DNA of 28,520 nucleotides from Bacillota bacterium (GCA_023387935.1 JAEWHG010000040.1:1-28520); one strand, 5' to 3'; counted from the first letter of the stretch, positions 7,864 to 16,457 are shown. A program made the numbers and translations. The notes: generated by a model from the sequence alone, not told the origin.

Positions 7864-10650
7864 TTCAATACTAATATTTTCATTTTCATTCGTTGAGTTA
7901 AGACCCATATATTCTGCAACAATCTCCCTAAAAATTGGTGCACCATATCCTCCAGAACCACCTTGAGGAAGAAGTACTGCAATTGCAATTTGAGGATCAT
8001 CATAAGGAGCAAATCCAGTAAACCAAGTAAAGTTATCGTAATCTTCCTTATATTGGTCAATATCTCTATCTTTAATATTTGGATTTAATTGTTTTATTGC
8101 TTCCCTCATTACGAAAGCATCATCCATATATTTTGCACTATTCGGATTTGCAGTTTTTAGCTCCGCCATTTTTGCTTCTACGTTCTGTAAAGTTACTCCA
8201 AATTTAGATAGATGTGTTTTTAAATATTCTATTTCATCTAACGGAGGAATCTTGCCGGACTTTTGTGCTGTACCCGTTTTAGCAGCAACTGGTATAGGTA
8301 ACTTATCAAAATATAGCCTAGTAGATCCCGTTGCGGTAACCTCATGCATTCCTTTTTTAATTTCATTTAAATTATCATAATCATTTAATTCAATTCTTTC
8401 TATTAGCTCAGATGGATACTCTGTAATTTCTCCAGTTTTTACAGATTTAGTTTTATCTACAACACTAACCTTGTATCTATATCCTCCATTTGCAAGAATA
8501 GCCATAAAGTTTGCCATTTGAATAGGCGTATAAGAATGCTCTCCTTGCCCAATAGAAAAATTCATAGTATCAGCTATACTCCATTTTGCTTGGTTAAAGT
8601 AATTATATTTTATAACATCTGTGTAAATATCCACCTTTTCTTCTTTTATGCCAAGATCCTTCAATCTGTTTAATATAGTACCTCTAGATGGATTTTCCTC
8701 TGTCCAGCTTATAATTTCAGTTGTAATATTAGCTAAGTTCTCCGAGGTTGGTTCTATTTTTTGAGGATCTAAGTCCCCCACCTTAAGTTGTCTATTTAAA
8801 TAATTTTTTAGCATAGCTTTAACTGTTTCTAGTTTTTTTTCAATACTCGGAACCCCACCTGATTTTTCTCTTGGTATATCTATTTCTATACCTGTACGAT
8901 CATTTAAACCAAAACGTTTCGTATAGTCAATTAATAATTCGGGGCTCATTTCAATTGGAAGAGGCCTATTTGCACCATAATCATAGCCAGTAGCCAGTGA
9001 GTAAAAATAATAGTTATTAGAATCTCTAATAGCCTCTGTTAAATTTTGATAACCCATGGTACTTCTTCGCTGATTCCATAACCAGTTACCGAAAGAGTGA
9101 CCTCCAACTTGAATGTATCCTTTATCTAAAATTTTATAATTTGGACTAAGACCTTGCTCAAGACCTACTAAGCCTACCAGCATCTTAAAAGTAGATCCCG
9201 GCTGAACAGCTGTACTTAATGCTATGTTTAGTAGTGGTCTAGGAGATAAGAGATCCCTTTCATTTTCCGGCATTAAACTTTGCCAATCAGCTGTGCTGAT
9301 ACCTGTTGCAAAAAGGTTTGGATCATATGATGGATAACTAGCTAAAGCTAAAACCTCTCCACTTTTAACATCTGTCACTACAACGGCACCAGATTTAGCA
9401 TTTTTTCTAATTCCACTTGAACTCGTAAAGGTGTTCTTTCCCCACTTAGTTTCATAGGTTCCACCAGTTTGAATTGCTTTTAATACATCTTCCAATACTT
9501 CCTCTGATTTTTTTTGCAGATCAGAATCAATTGTTAAATATAGAGTTTCTCCAGGAATAGATTCTCGTTTTTCTAATACCTCTATCAGTCTTCCTTTTGA
9601 ATCTACCAAAACCTTTTGATACCCATCAGTTCCTTTTAATATATTCTCAAACTTATGCTCAAGTCCTGTTTTTCCTATCATATCACTTGGCAAATAATTA
9701 AGTTCTTTAATATATTTGTCTATCTCATGCTGTTGAGCAATTTTACCTAGATATCCTAATAAATGGGATGCTAACTTGCCTTCAGGGTAATATCTAATTG
9801 ACTCAATATTTATACTTATTCCAGGTAGATCTAAAATATTTTCTTCGATTTGAGCTACTGAACGTGGTGAAATATCTTGTGCTATATTAACTGGATTATA
9901 TTGCAGATAACTACTAGACCTTATTTGTTCACGGACAACCATTACCTTTCTAGCATCCTCAAAAGAATAGTCCTCAGGAATTTCATACTTTTCCCTAATT
10001 TGATTAAATGCATCAATAGCATCTATTTCAAACTCCGTAATTCCATGACTTCTAAGCCAATCTTCTTTCTTTAATTCCTCAGTATATCTCCACCTAGTAT
10101 TTTCTTTTATTGATATAGGTACAGTTAGGTCCGGAACTTCAAGTAGCTTTAATTGTGCTTCATATGGATCATCCACTTCTATATCGTATCTTTCCTTTAA
10201 TGTTTCAAAAGCTTCTTTCCCATTATCTACGCCTATAAAACCATATGTTTCTTTCCATTCCAATAAGTTCAAATCGTATGTAAAGGCATATTCTCCCGTT
10301 TCTGTCTTTACAATCGGAAATTCATCCGTATATTGATCCCCATTTTTTTCTAGAATATTTAATACATTCAGGGAGACCTCATTTATTTTATCACTATCAA
10401 TCTCATTCCTCATAATCTGAACAGTAAAGCTAGGCCTATTACCAGCTAATAGTTTTCCGTATCTATCCCTTATTTCTCCCCTGGGAGCACTAATAGGGAT
10501 GTTTTTAAAAATTCTATTTTCCGATTGTTCCCTATACTCCGTTCCGTTTACTATCATTAAATTTGCTAGCCTTAAAATAATAACAAAAATAATTATTACA
10601 AATACCAAAATAATTACATTGTAACGATCCTTAAATTTTTCAAAAAACAT
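7846..10650 (-). CDS. mrdA: Penicillin-binding protein 2, peptidoglycan transpeptidase of the elongasome
   Basis: The 934-residue product has a short cytoplasmic N-terminus and one membrane helix near residues 10-32. A dimerisation domain with long insertions follows, then a transpeptidase domain. The active-site Ser486 lies in STFK, the SxN motif is S544-N-N546, and K791-T-G is the third motif. PBP2 cross-links lateral wall peptidoglycan with MreBCD and RodA. It is longer than typical PBP2 (about 620-720 residues): extra helical segments occur around residues 100-230, between SxN and KTG, and about 70 residues directly after KTGTAQ. Similar long forms are known in Clostridia. The ATG at 10650 is used because AAAGGTG lies 6 nt upstream. 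It follows mreD by 15 nt. No rodA lies beside it. Confidence 0.93.
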   Translation of the reverse strand: MFFEKFKDRYNVIILVFVIIIFVIILRLANLMIVNGTEYREQSENRIFKNIPISAPRGEIRDRYGKLLAGNRPSFTVQIMRNEIDSDKINEVSLNVLNILEKNGDQYTDEFPIVKTETGEYAFTYDLNLLEWKETYGFIGVDNGKEAFETLKERYDIEVDDPYEAQLKLLEVPDLTVPISIKENTRWRYTEELKKEDWLRSHGITEFEIDAIDAFNQIREKYEIPEDYSFEDARKVMVVREQIRSSSYLQYNPVNIAQDISPRSVAQIEENILDLPGISINIESIRYYPEGKLASHLLGYLGKIAQQHEIDKYIKELNYLPSDMIGKTGLEHKFENILKGTDGYQKVLVDSKGRLIEVLEKRESIPGETLYLTIDSDLQKKSEEVLEDVLKAIQTGGTYETKWGKNTFTSSSGIRKNAKSGAVVVTDVKSGEVLALASYPSYDPNLFATGISTADWQSLMPENERDLLSPRPLLNIALSTAVQPGSTFKMLVGLVGLEQGLSPNYKILDKGYIQVGGHSFGNWLWNQRRSTMGYQNLTEAIRDSNNYYFYSLATGYDYGANRPLPIEMSPELLIDYTKRFGLNDRTGIEIDIPREKSGGVPSIEKKLETVKAMLKNYLNRQLKVGDLDPQKIEPTSENLANITTEIISWTEENPSRGTILNRLKDLGIKEEKVDIYTDVIKYNYFNQAKWSIADTMNFSIGQGEHSYTPIQMANFMAILANGGYRYKVSVVDKTKSVKTGEITEYPSELIERIELNDYDNLNEIKKGMHEVTATGSTRLYFDKLPIPVAAKTGTAQKSGKIPPLDEIEYLKTHLSKFGVTLQNVEAKMAELKTANPNSAKYMDDAFVMREAIKQLNPNIKDRDIDQYKEDYDNFTWFTGFAPYDDPQIAIAVLLPQGGSGGYGAPIFREIVAEYMGLNSTNENENISIESRLLP

Positions 10651-10665
10651 TTTCATCACCTTTAA

Positions 10666-11163
10666 CTAATGTCTTTTTTTCATTAAATTTGATCTAAATA
10701 ATTTAGATACATAAAAATAAATAATGGGGGAAAGAATACAATTATATAACACGGCCACTATTAACATTTTTTTAAATATATTAAATAGCTCAATTCTATA
10801 TCCCAGTAAAAATATTAACAGTAAATTTATTATTTCATAGAATACTGTAGCTACTCCAGTTAATATGAAAGGAATAAGCAAATTTTCCTTGAAGATTTTT
10901 TGATCCATCAAGCCGACTAAATAACCAATAATCATAAACACAAGAGCATTTAAACCAATTATTCGTCCCAAGATAATATCATGCAAAATACCTACAAAAA
11001 AACCTATTGTAGCTCCCTTATTTCTGCCGCTATATACAGCAAAGCAAATTACAAGTATTAAGGCAGTATTAGGTAGTACCCCATATATTTTAAACCATTG
11101 AAATACTGTAGACTGCAATATTAAATTTAATATAACAATTAAGCTAATTATAATCGGCTTCAC
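10666..11163 (-). CDS. mreD: Rod shape-determining membrane protein MreD
   Basis: The product is 165 residues and almost wholly hydrophobic, with about five membrane helices, which is the usual size and layout of MreD. The YSGRNKGATIGFFVGILHDI segment, with its conserved G and D residues, is typical. It is part of the elongasome and links MreC/MreB with PBP2. Translation starts at GTG (11163), preceded by AAAGGGG about 10 nt upstream. It sits between mreC (17-nt gap) and PBP2 (15-nt gap), which fixes the identification; sequence conservation of MreD alone is low. Confidence 0.9.
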   Translation of the reverse strand: MKPIIISLIVILNLILQSTVFQWFKIYGVLPNTALILVICFAVYSGRNKGATIGFFVGILHDIILGRIIGLNALVFMIIGYLVGLMDQKIFKENLLIPFILTGVATVFYEIINLLLIFLLGYRIELFNIFKKMLIVAVLYNCILSPIIYFYVSKLFRSNLMKKRH

Positions 11164-11180
11164 TATTTGTTTCCCCTTTT

Positions 11181-12023
11181 TTAATAATCATATTGCTTTT
11201 GCTCCATTACTAATACTTTTGTTATTCTTTTAAAGTTAACTACAGGTTCTACTTTTATAGTTTTTAATAAGTGGTCTTCCGATTTGTCTACTGCCACAAT
11301 CTCTCCTATTACAATTCCCTTTGGATACTCTCCTAAACCAGATGTAATTATTTTATCCCCTACAATTACATCAGCTAATGGATCAAACAAATACCCAGTT
11401 ATTTCATTTGTAATACTACCTGTAATAATACCTTGTAGCGAACTATCCCTCATTAATTGAAAGCTAACAGAGCTATTATTATCTATAATTGAAATAACCT
11501 TTGACCAATTACCGCCAACCTCATATATTTTTCCAACAAGACCATTGGAATCCAAAACCACGCTGTCCTTCTTTATACCTTGATTATCTCCAACATTGAT
11601 AGTAAAAGTATTAAACCAATTTCCAGTACTTTTGCCCACTATATTTGCTGCAATAGCATTGTATTTATTCTCATCTTCTACATAATTTAATGCATACTTT
11701 AAACTTTTTAGCTCTTCAAGCTCACTTCTTGTTATTGATAAGCTTAAAACCTCTTTTTCTAATTCTTGTACTTCTTCCTTCAATTTCTCATTTTCTTCTT
11801 TAAGTTTTGATAAATTTGCTAAAGAGCTAATATTTTCCCCTATACTGTTAATGCCTTTATTAAATACATTTTGTATAGGACTAATTAAATTGCCTATCCA
11901 TTTTTCCACTTCAGTAATATGATCTCTTTGCTTTGAAGTAATACCAGCTATTATAATGAGAATGATAGCGACAATTGTCACTATCATTGCTGAAGTATTA
12001 ATTGACCTCTTTTTTTTAGCCAT
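11181..12023 (-). CDS. mreC: Rod shape-determining protein MreC
   Basis: The 280-residue product has a lysine-rich cytoplasmic start, one membrane helix (about residues 11-27) and a coiled coil of heptads near residues 65-105 (LKEENEKLKEEVQELEKEV). A periplasmic-type beta domain follows with GNWFNTFTINVGDNQGIKKD and GLVGKIYEVGGNWSKV, the usual MreC signatures. MreC forms filaments outside the membrane that activate PBP2/RodA. The ATG is preceded by AGGTGAT. It lies 14 nt after mreB, in the canonical mreBCD order. Confidence 0.96.
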   Translation of the reverse strand: MAKKKRSINTSAMIVTIVAIILIIIAGITSKQRDHITEVEKWIGNLISPIQNVFNKGINSIGENISSLANLSKLKEENEKLKEEVQELEKEVLSLSITRSELEELKSLKYALNYVEDENKYNAIAANIVGKSTGNWFNTFTINVGDNQGIKKDSVVLDSNGLVGKIYEVGGNWSKVISIIDNNSSVSFQLMRDSSLQGIITGSITNEITGYLFDPLADVIVGDKIITSGLGEYPKGIVIGEIVAVDKSEDHLLKTIKVEPVVNFKRITKVLVMEQKQYDY

Positions 12024-12037
12024 TTATATCACCTAAC

Positions 12038-13069
12038 TTATCCTAATTTCTTCGGTGCTATTAAAACCCTCTTTAAAGTATCAATTTCTTCGATAGTTTT
12101 ACCAGTACCCATTACTACACAATCTAAAGGATCTTCAGCAATTTGTACAGGCATCCCTGTTTCTCTTTTTACTAACTTATCCAATCCATCTAATAAGGCG
12201 CCTCCGCCTGTAAGCATAATACCCATTTCCATAATATCAGCCGCCAGCTCTGGAGGAGTTTTTTCTAATGTGTACTTAATTGCTTCTATAATTTGGCTAA
12301 CAGGCTCTCTTAAAGCATCCATTATTTCACTTGATGTTATTTCTAATGTTTTTGGCAATCCTGAAACAAGATCCCTTCCTCTAATAAACATTTTTTCTTC
12401 TTTTGCTTTAGGGAATGCGGAACCAATTGTTACCTTTACTTCTTCAGCAGTTCTTTCACCAATCATTAGGCTGTATTCCCTCTTTATATATTGAACAATA
12501 GATTCGTCTAATTCATCTCCACCAACTCTAATAGATTTTGCAGTAACGATACCACCTAGAGAAATAATAGCTACCTCTGTTGTACCGCCCCCTATATCTA
12601 CAACCATACTTCCTGTAGGCTCTTCTACAGGGAGTCCAGCGCCTATAGCTGCTGCCATAGGTTCTTCTATTAAATAAGCTTCTCTTGCGCCAGCTTGCAG
12701 AGCAGCCTCTTCTACAGCTCTTTTTTCTACTTCCGTTACTCCTGACGGAACGCATATAACTACTCTAGGCTGTATCAATGTCTTTTTCGAATAGGCTTTT
12801 TTAATAAAATATTTTAGCATACTTTGAGTTACATCAAAATCTGCAATTACTCCATCCTTCATAGGTCTTATAGCTACAATATTACCCGGTGTTCTACCAA
12901 TCATTTTTTTAGCATCTTCTCCAACAGATAAAACTGTTTTTGTATCATTTTGAATTGCTACTACTGAAGGTTCATTAAGCACAATCCCTTTTCCTCTTAC
13001 ATAAACTAATGTATTTGCTGTTCCTAAGTCAATTCCCATGTCGCGGGAAAAAGATTTAAATATACCCAT
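12038..13069 (-). CDS. mreB: Rod shape-determining actin homologue MreB
   Basis: The product is 343 residues, the standard MreB length. DMGIDLGTANTLVYVRGKGI is the phosphate-1 loop, VVDIGGGTTEVAIISLGGIV the phosphate-2 loop, and GIMLTGGGALLDGLDKL the adenosine motif of the actin/Hsp70 fold. MreB polymerises under the membrane and guides lateral wall synthesis. The ribosome site AAGGAAGGAG is strong. The gene is 27 nt downstream of radC and leads mreBCD. Short antisense and out-of-frame open stretches inside it have no ribosome sites and are not genes. Confidence 0.98.
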   Translation of the reverse strand: MGIFKSFSRDMGIDLGTANTLVYVRGKGIVLNEPSVVAIQNDTKTVLSVGEDAKKMIGRTPGNIVAIRPMKDGVIADFDVTQSMLKYFIKKAYSKKTLIQPRVVICVPSGVTEVEKRAVEEAALQAGAREAYLIEEPMAAAIGAGLPVEEPTGSMVVDIGGGTTEVAIISLGGIVTAKSIRVGGDELDESIVQYIKREYSLMIGERTAEEVKVTIGSAFPKAKEEKMFIRGRDLVSGLPKTLEITSSEIMDALREPVSQIIEAIKYTLEKTPPELAADIMEMGIMLTGGGALLDGLDKLVKRETGMPVQIAEDPLDCVVMGTGKTIEEIDTLKRVLIAPKKLG

Positions 13070-13096
13070 TATAATGCTCCTTCCTTTACATAACGA

Positions 13097-13795
13097 TTAT
13101 ATCAATTTCTGCTCTTTCATACTATAATAAATCCCATCTCCAATAATTATATGGTCCAATACATGTATCCCTATGATAGTTCCTGCTTCAATAAGTCGTT
13201 TAGTTATATTAATATCTTCACCACTAGGCTTTGGATCCCCACTCGGATGATTATGTGCTAATATAATAGCAGAGCTACTTCTCTTAATTGCTCTGTTAAA
13301 AACTTCCCTCGGATGAACTATGGATGCATTTAAACTTCCTACAGAAATATTTTCTATGGCAATTATATCATGTTTCGTATTTAGTAATAATATATTAAAT
13401 ATTTCCTTGTTTAAATATCGCATTTCTTCCATTAATAAATTGCTTATATCTTCTGGTCCTTTTATTCTATAATTATTTACCTTTGTTGTTAAAGATATTC
13501 GCTTTCCCAACTCTACTGCAGCTATAATTTGTGATGCTTTTGCTAAACCAACACCCTTTAATTGAGTTAATTCTTCAATGGTACAGTCTCTAAGAGCACG
13601 CAAACCTTCATTTGACATATTTAATATTGCCCTTGCCAAATCTATTGCTGTTTTATCCTTCGTACCAGTAGATAGAATAATGGCTAATAATTCTGCATTT
13701 GACAAACTTTGACAGCCATAGGATAACATTTTCTCCCTTGGTCTTTCGCTTATTGGCATATTTTTTATATTAGCATATCCATAATTATTATCCAC
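13097..13795 (-). CDS. radC: RadC-family JAB domain protein
   Basis: The product is 232 residues. An N-terminal helix-hairpin-helix (LTQLKGVGLAKASQIIAAVE) precedes a C-terminal JAB/MPN domain whose zinc motif H181-x-H183-x7-S191-x2-D194 is intact. The family was once linked to DNA repair, but its biochemical role remains unsettled. Translation begins at GTG (13795) with GGGGGAT upstream. Placement between maf and mreB is common in Firmicutes. Confidence 0.93.
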   Translation of the reverse strand: MDNNYGYANIKNMPISERPREKMLSYGCQSLSNAELLAIILSTGTKDKTAIDLARAILNMSNEGLRALRDCTIEELTQLKGVGLAKASQIIAAVELGKRISLTTKVNNYRIKGPEDISNLLMEEMRYLNKEIFNILLLNTKHDIIAIENISVGSLNASIVHPREVFNRAIKRSSSAIILAHNHPSGDPKPSGEDINITKRLIEAGTIIGIHVLDHIIIGDGIYYSMKEQKLI

Positions 13796-13821
13796 TTTTA
13801 ATCCCCCTAGAAATTATAAAT

Positions 13822-14400
13822 TTAAAGGAGGCTGATGTCAAAATGATTCTGAAGTACTACTCCTAATTTGAATATTGGCAACCCTACAACATTAAAATAA
13901 TCACCTTCTATTTTAGATACAAACAAAGATGCTTTTCCTTGAATTCCATAGGCTCCTGCCTTATCCATAGGCTCTCCAGTTTCTATATATTTTTTTATTT
14001 CTTCATCAGAAATATGTCTAAAATATACATTTGTGCTTTCATAGTCAATAAATTCTTTTTTAGTTTTACAGTCTATGACTGCAAACCCTGTTATAACTCT
14101 ATGCACCTGTCCAGAAAGAAGCTTAATCATATGATATGCTTCTTCCTTATTTTTAGGTTTTCCTAAAATTCCATTATATTCTACTATAGTATCTGCACCA
14201 ACAACAATATAATCCCCATCTAATTGATTCGAAATATCCTTTGCTTTTAGGTATGCTAATTCCTTAGCAATTTCTGGTGGTGAAAGCCTATGGTTCATAT
14301 TTTCTTCAACACCACTGGTCATTACTTCAAATTTTATCCCTACCGCCTCAAGAATTTCCTTCCTCCTTGGAGAAGCAGAAGCTAAAACTATTTGTTTCAT
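13822..14400 (-). CDS. maf: Maf family nucleoside triphosphate pyrophosphatase
   Basis: The 192-residue product starts MKQIVLASASPRRKEIL, the conserved SxSPRR motif of Maf. GADTIVEYNGILGKPKN carries the catalytic Asp, and AGAYGIQGKASLFVSKIEGDYFNVVG is the family's C-terminal signature. Maf proteins hydrolyse dTTP, UTP or modified nucleotides to monophosphates and are associated with septum formation in Bacillus. AGGTGG precedes the ATG. The gene sits 8 nt after the DUF4321 gene and 26 nt before radC, so it is in the same operon. Confidence 0.95.
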   Translation of the reverse strand: MKQIVLASASPRRKEILEAVGIKFEVMTSGVEENMNHRLSPPEIAKELAYLKAKDISNQLDGDYIVVGADTIVEYNGILGKPKNKEEAYHMIKLLSGQVHRVITGFAVIDCKTKKEFIDYESTNVYFRHISDEEIKKYIETGEPMDKAGAYGIQGKASLFVSKIEGDYFNVVGLPIFKLGVVLQNHFDISLL

Positions 14401-14408
14401 AGTTCCAC

Positions 14409-14657
14409 CTACAATCTATTAAATATAATTACTGATAATAAAAGTCCAATTAAGCTAGCAATATTAATTTTAAATAGCAGGGTTATTTGAAAATAAATGA
14501 TTCCTAGATTAATTTCTACATTGTTTAAGCCTAATGGTGAAGGTCCATAATTTAGAAATGGTACAGTTGAACCAAAAAAATTTCCAATTAAGCTACCTAA
14601 AACCACTCCAGTAACCACAAAAAGTAATAACAACCAGGAACCTTTAAATTTTCTCAT
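14409..14657 (-). CDS. DUF4321 small membrane protein
   Basis: The product is 82 residues, with a membrane helix near 8-30 (WLLLLFVVTGVVLGSLIGNF), a short loop containing FLNYGPSPLGLNN, and a second hydrophobic stretch near 48-80. The length and these motifs match DUF4321, a clostridial family of unknown function often found next to maf and mreB. TGGGGG lies a few bases before the ATG. It is 19 nt after the Gx transporter gene. A role near the cell envelope is only suggested by the neighbours. Confidence 0.8.
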   Translation of the reverse strand: MRKFKGSWLLLLFVVTGVVLGSLIGNFFGSTVPFLNYGPSPLGLNNVEINLGIIYFQITLLFKINIASLIGLLLSVIIFNRL

Positions 14658-14676
14658 AATGAACCCCCATTTACAA

Positions 14677-15198
14677 TTATGATCTTGCTATATACTTAAT
14701 ATTTATCTTAGTATTACTTAAGGTATAATTTGCAGTGATTCCAATAAATATTCCTGTAAAAATACTGGTTAGCATTAGTACTGGCAAATATACAAATATT
14801 TTTGGATTTTTTATAATAATACTAGCCACTGTCAATTGGGCCATATTATGCCCCATTGCTCCAAATACACTAACTCCTATTAAACTAAAATATTTTGTAA
14901 AAAACTTGTATATGACCCACATTAAAATTGTACTAGCGAATGCTCCTGCCACGCTATAAATCATAGATATCATTGCCCCAGAAGCTAATCCCCCAATAAA
15001 TGTTCTCAATAAATTAACAACTAATGCATATTTAAGGCCATACATTGCTAGTGTAATAAGTCCTATTATATTTGCGAGTCCCAGTTTCGCACCTGGTGCA
15101 AATGCAGTAAAAGGATTTGGTATCATGGACTCAATAATGTGAAGTGCCAACCCTACTGAAGTCAGCATAGCTAAACGCACCATTTTTTTTGTATTCAT
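14677..15198 (-). CDS. Gx transporter family / heptaprenyl diphosphate synthase component I-like membrane protein
   Basis: The product is 173 residues with about five membrane helices. FAPGAKLGLANIIGLITL and LLRTFIGGLASGAMISMIYS are characteristic of pfam07456 (Hpre_diP_synt_I), now often called the Gx transporter family. The fold resembles ECF transporter S components, so substrate uptake is more likely than prenyl synthesis; the substrate is unknown. In many Clostridia it sits directly downstream of rnf, as here. Only a weak ribosome site (AAGTGTGATG) precedes the ATG. It is the first gene after the 422-bp gap and probably starts the transcript into the mre genes. Confidence 0.8.
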   Translation of the reverse strand: MNTKKMVRLAMLTSVGLALHIIESMIPNPFTAFAPGAKLGLANIIGLITLAMYGLKYALVVNLLRTFIGGLASGAMISMIYSVAGAFASTILMWVIYKFFTKYFSLIGVSVFGAMGHNMAQLTVASIIIKNPKIFVYLPVLMLTSIFTGIFIGITANYTLSNTKINIKYIARS

Positions 15199-15390
15199 AT
15201 AGTCATCACACTTTCTAAATAATAGATTTTATTTGATTTTTAATTTGGTGGTTTCTTAGTTTTAATTACTTAAAATCAATATCAGCATTAATATTTTACA
15301 ATAATAGAAATTAAACACACTAAAAGTTTATCATTTACAGTTTTAATATACAAGTAGTAAATACTTGATATTTCTAAAGTGTTACAATAA

Positions 15391-15559
15391 AGTAATTATA
15401 CATTTGTCCGATCGTTGTACATTTCTAAGTCTCCTCTTCTTTAAGCGGGGGGCCTTAGGAATCTGCAACTCTTGAAACTACACCCCAAGAGCACTTGCGC
15501 CTACTGACACAACGCAATCAAAGATTGCCGATGGGTCCCGGAAATCTTGTTCTATTCAC
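15391..15559 (+). mobile_element. Probable relic of an IS200/IS605 (TnpB) 3' end with omega-RNA-like structure
   Basis: A 17-codon open stretch (15391-15444) ends FVRSLYISKSPLL-stop, which resembles a TnpB C-terminus but is too short to prove. It runs straight into a GC-richer structured block. There, stem TAGG/GCAA/CTCTTG (15456-15474) pairs with CAAGAG/TTGC/CCTA (15486-15503), and a second hairpin GCAATC-AAA-GATTGC lies at 15514-15528. The block ends ...GATGGGTCCCGG...TATTCAC at 15559. TnpB genes overlap a 3' guide RNA scaffold of this general shape at the right transposon end. No transposase gene or intact nuclease is present. A related 57-nt segment recurs at 21976-22032. Alternatives are an unrelated structured RNA or a small non-autonomous repeat. 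Confidence 0.45.
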
Positions 15560-15566
15560 ACTAAAA

Positions 15567-15592
15567 TAGGAGAGTCCTTAAGAACTCTCCTA
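15567..15592 (-). terminator. Intrinsic terminator of the rnf operon
   Basis: Arms TAGGAGAGT (15567-15575) and ACTCTCCTA (15584-15592) pair with an 8-nt loop. On the minus strand the stem is followed by TTTT. It lies about 30 nt past the rnfB stop. Confidence 0.8.
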
Positions 15593-15620
15593 CCTTTAAT
15601 TTTAATAATTGCTAATTATA

Positions 15621-16445
15621 CTATAAGTTAAATTTCTGTTTTCTTTCTAATTGTCCTTCAATTGCTTTTGTAGGGCATTTTTCAACACATACGAAGCAAT
15701 TTGTACAATTATCATAATTAATAACTGCTAAATTATTCTTAAATTCAATCGTTTGTGTTGGACAATTCTTAACGCAAATTTGGCATCCAATACATCCAAC
15801 ATTACATTTTTGTCTAACTACTTTTCCTGATTCTTTGTTATTACATGTAATAACAACACTTTGTTCGTATGGTGCCCAAGCAATAACATTTTTTGGACAC
15901 ACTTCTAAACATTTACCACAGGATGTACATTTTTCTGGGTCAATTTTTGCAATTCTTCCATCTACTATTTCAATAGCATCGAATTGACAAGCTTTAACAC
16001 ATGTACCAAGCCCTAAACATCCATATTGGCAAGATTTTGATCCACCTTGAACCATGGATGCAGCAACACAATCTTGAATACCATTGTATTCAAACTTTTC
16101 GCCACATTTAGTAGTATCACCGTTACAAATAACTTTAGCTACTTTTTTTGCTCCATCTCCTGCATTTACACCCATAATATCGGCTACTTTAGAAGCAACA
16201 TCAGAACCACCCACAGGGCATCCATTAACAGGTGCTTCACCAGCTGCAACAGCCTTTGCAAAATTATCACATCCTGGGAAACCACAACCACCACAGTTAG
16301 CTCCTGGAAGTACATCTCTAATTGCAACAGATCTTGGGTCAACTTCTACTGCAAATTTTTGAGAAGCATATGCTAGACCTGCTCCAAATAGTAATCCCAA
16401 TCCTCCAAGACTTACTACAGGATATATTATTGTTTGAAGATTCAT
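15621..16445 (-). CDS. rnfB: Rnf complex iron-sulfur subunit RnfB
   Basis: The product is 274 residues. An N-terminal membrane helix (about residues 8-27) anchors it. GANCGGCGFPGC plus a later Cys forms the first cluster-binding site. Further cysteine sets follow: CQYGCLGLGTCVKAC, CTSCGKCLEVCP, CNVGCIGCQICVKNCP and CTNCFVCVEKCP, so five or six [4Fe-4S] clusters are likely. RnfB is thought to accept electrons from reduced ferredoxin and pass them to the rest of Rnf, which reduces NAD+ and pumps Na+ or H+. The extended multi-cluster form is usual in Clostridia. AAAGGAGTG precedes the ATG. It is last in rnfCDGEAB and is followed by a terminator. Confidence 0.96.
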   Translation of the reverse strand: MNLQTIIYPVVSLGGLGLLFGAGLAYASQKFAVEVDPRSVAIRDVLPGANCGGCGFPGCDNFAKAVAAGEAPVNGCPVGGSDVASKVADIMGVNAGDGAKKVAKVICNGDTTKCGEKFEYNGIQDCVAASMVQGGSKSCQYGCLGLGTCVKACQFDAIEIVDGRIAKIDPEKCTSCGKCLEVCPKNVIAWAPYEQSVVITCNNKESGKVVRQKCNVGCIGCQICVKNCPTQTIEFKNNLAVINYDNCTNCFVCVEKCPTKAIEGQLERKQKFNL

Positions 16446-16457
16446 ATAATCACTCCT

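Larger units (their letters stand above)
15199..15620. other. 422-bp gene-free region between rnfB and the Gx transporter gene
   Basis: This stretch holds the rnf terminator (15567-15592), the IS200/IS605-like remnant (15391-15559), and a 17-nt dyad at 15351-15367 with 6-bp arms (CAAGTA/TACTTG) around 5 nt. The rest, about 15199-15350, is AT-rich leader for the Gx transporter gene; I could not pick a convincing promoter there. The GC-richer block 15440-15545 stands out from the AT-rich surroundings. Confidence 0.7.

Noticed and set aside
7758..8060. A 100-residue minus-strand open frame over the 3' end of PBP2
   Set aside because: It overlaps the PBP2 transpeptidase domain out of frame, has no ribosome site, and its composition is that of a frame-shifted shadow.
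12528..12755. Arginine/serine-rich open frame inside mreB
   Set aside because: It lies wholly within the highly conserved mreB frame and its odd composition is that of a shifted reading of mreB.
15440..15560. Resemblance of minus-strand GGGACCCA...TTGGGGTG to parts of the ydaO (c-di-AMP) riboswitch
   Set aside because: Only short pieces match, their order and spacing do not fit the riboswitch, and the second copy (21976-22032) lacks the other parts. The plus-strand TnpB-end reading explains more of the block.
16047..16376. Plus-strand open frames opposite rnfB
   Set aside because: They are antisense to cysteine-rich rnfB, have no promoter or ribosome site, and show no family features.
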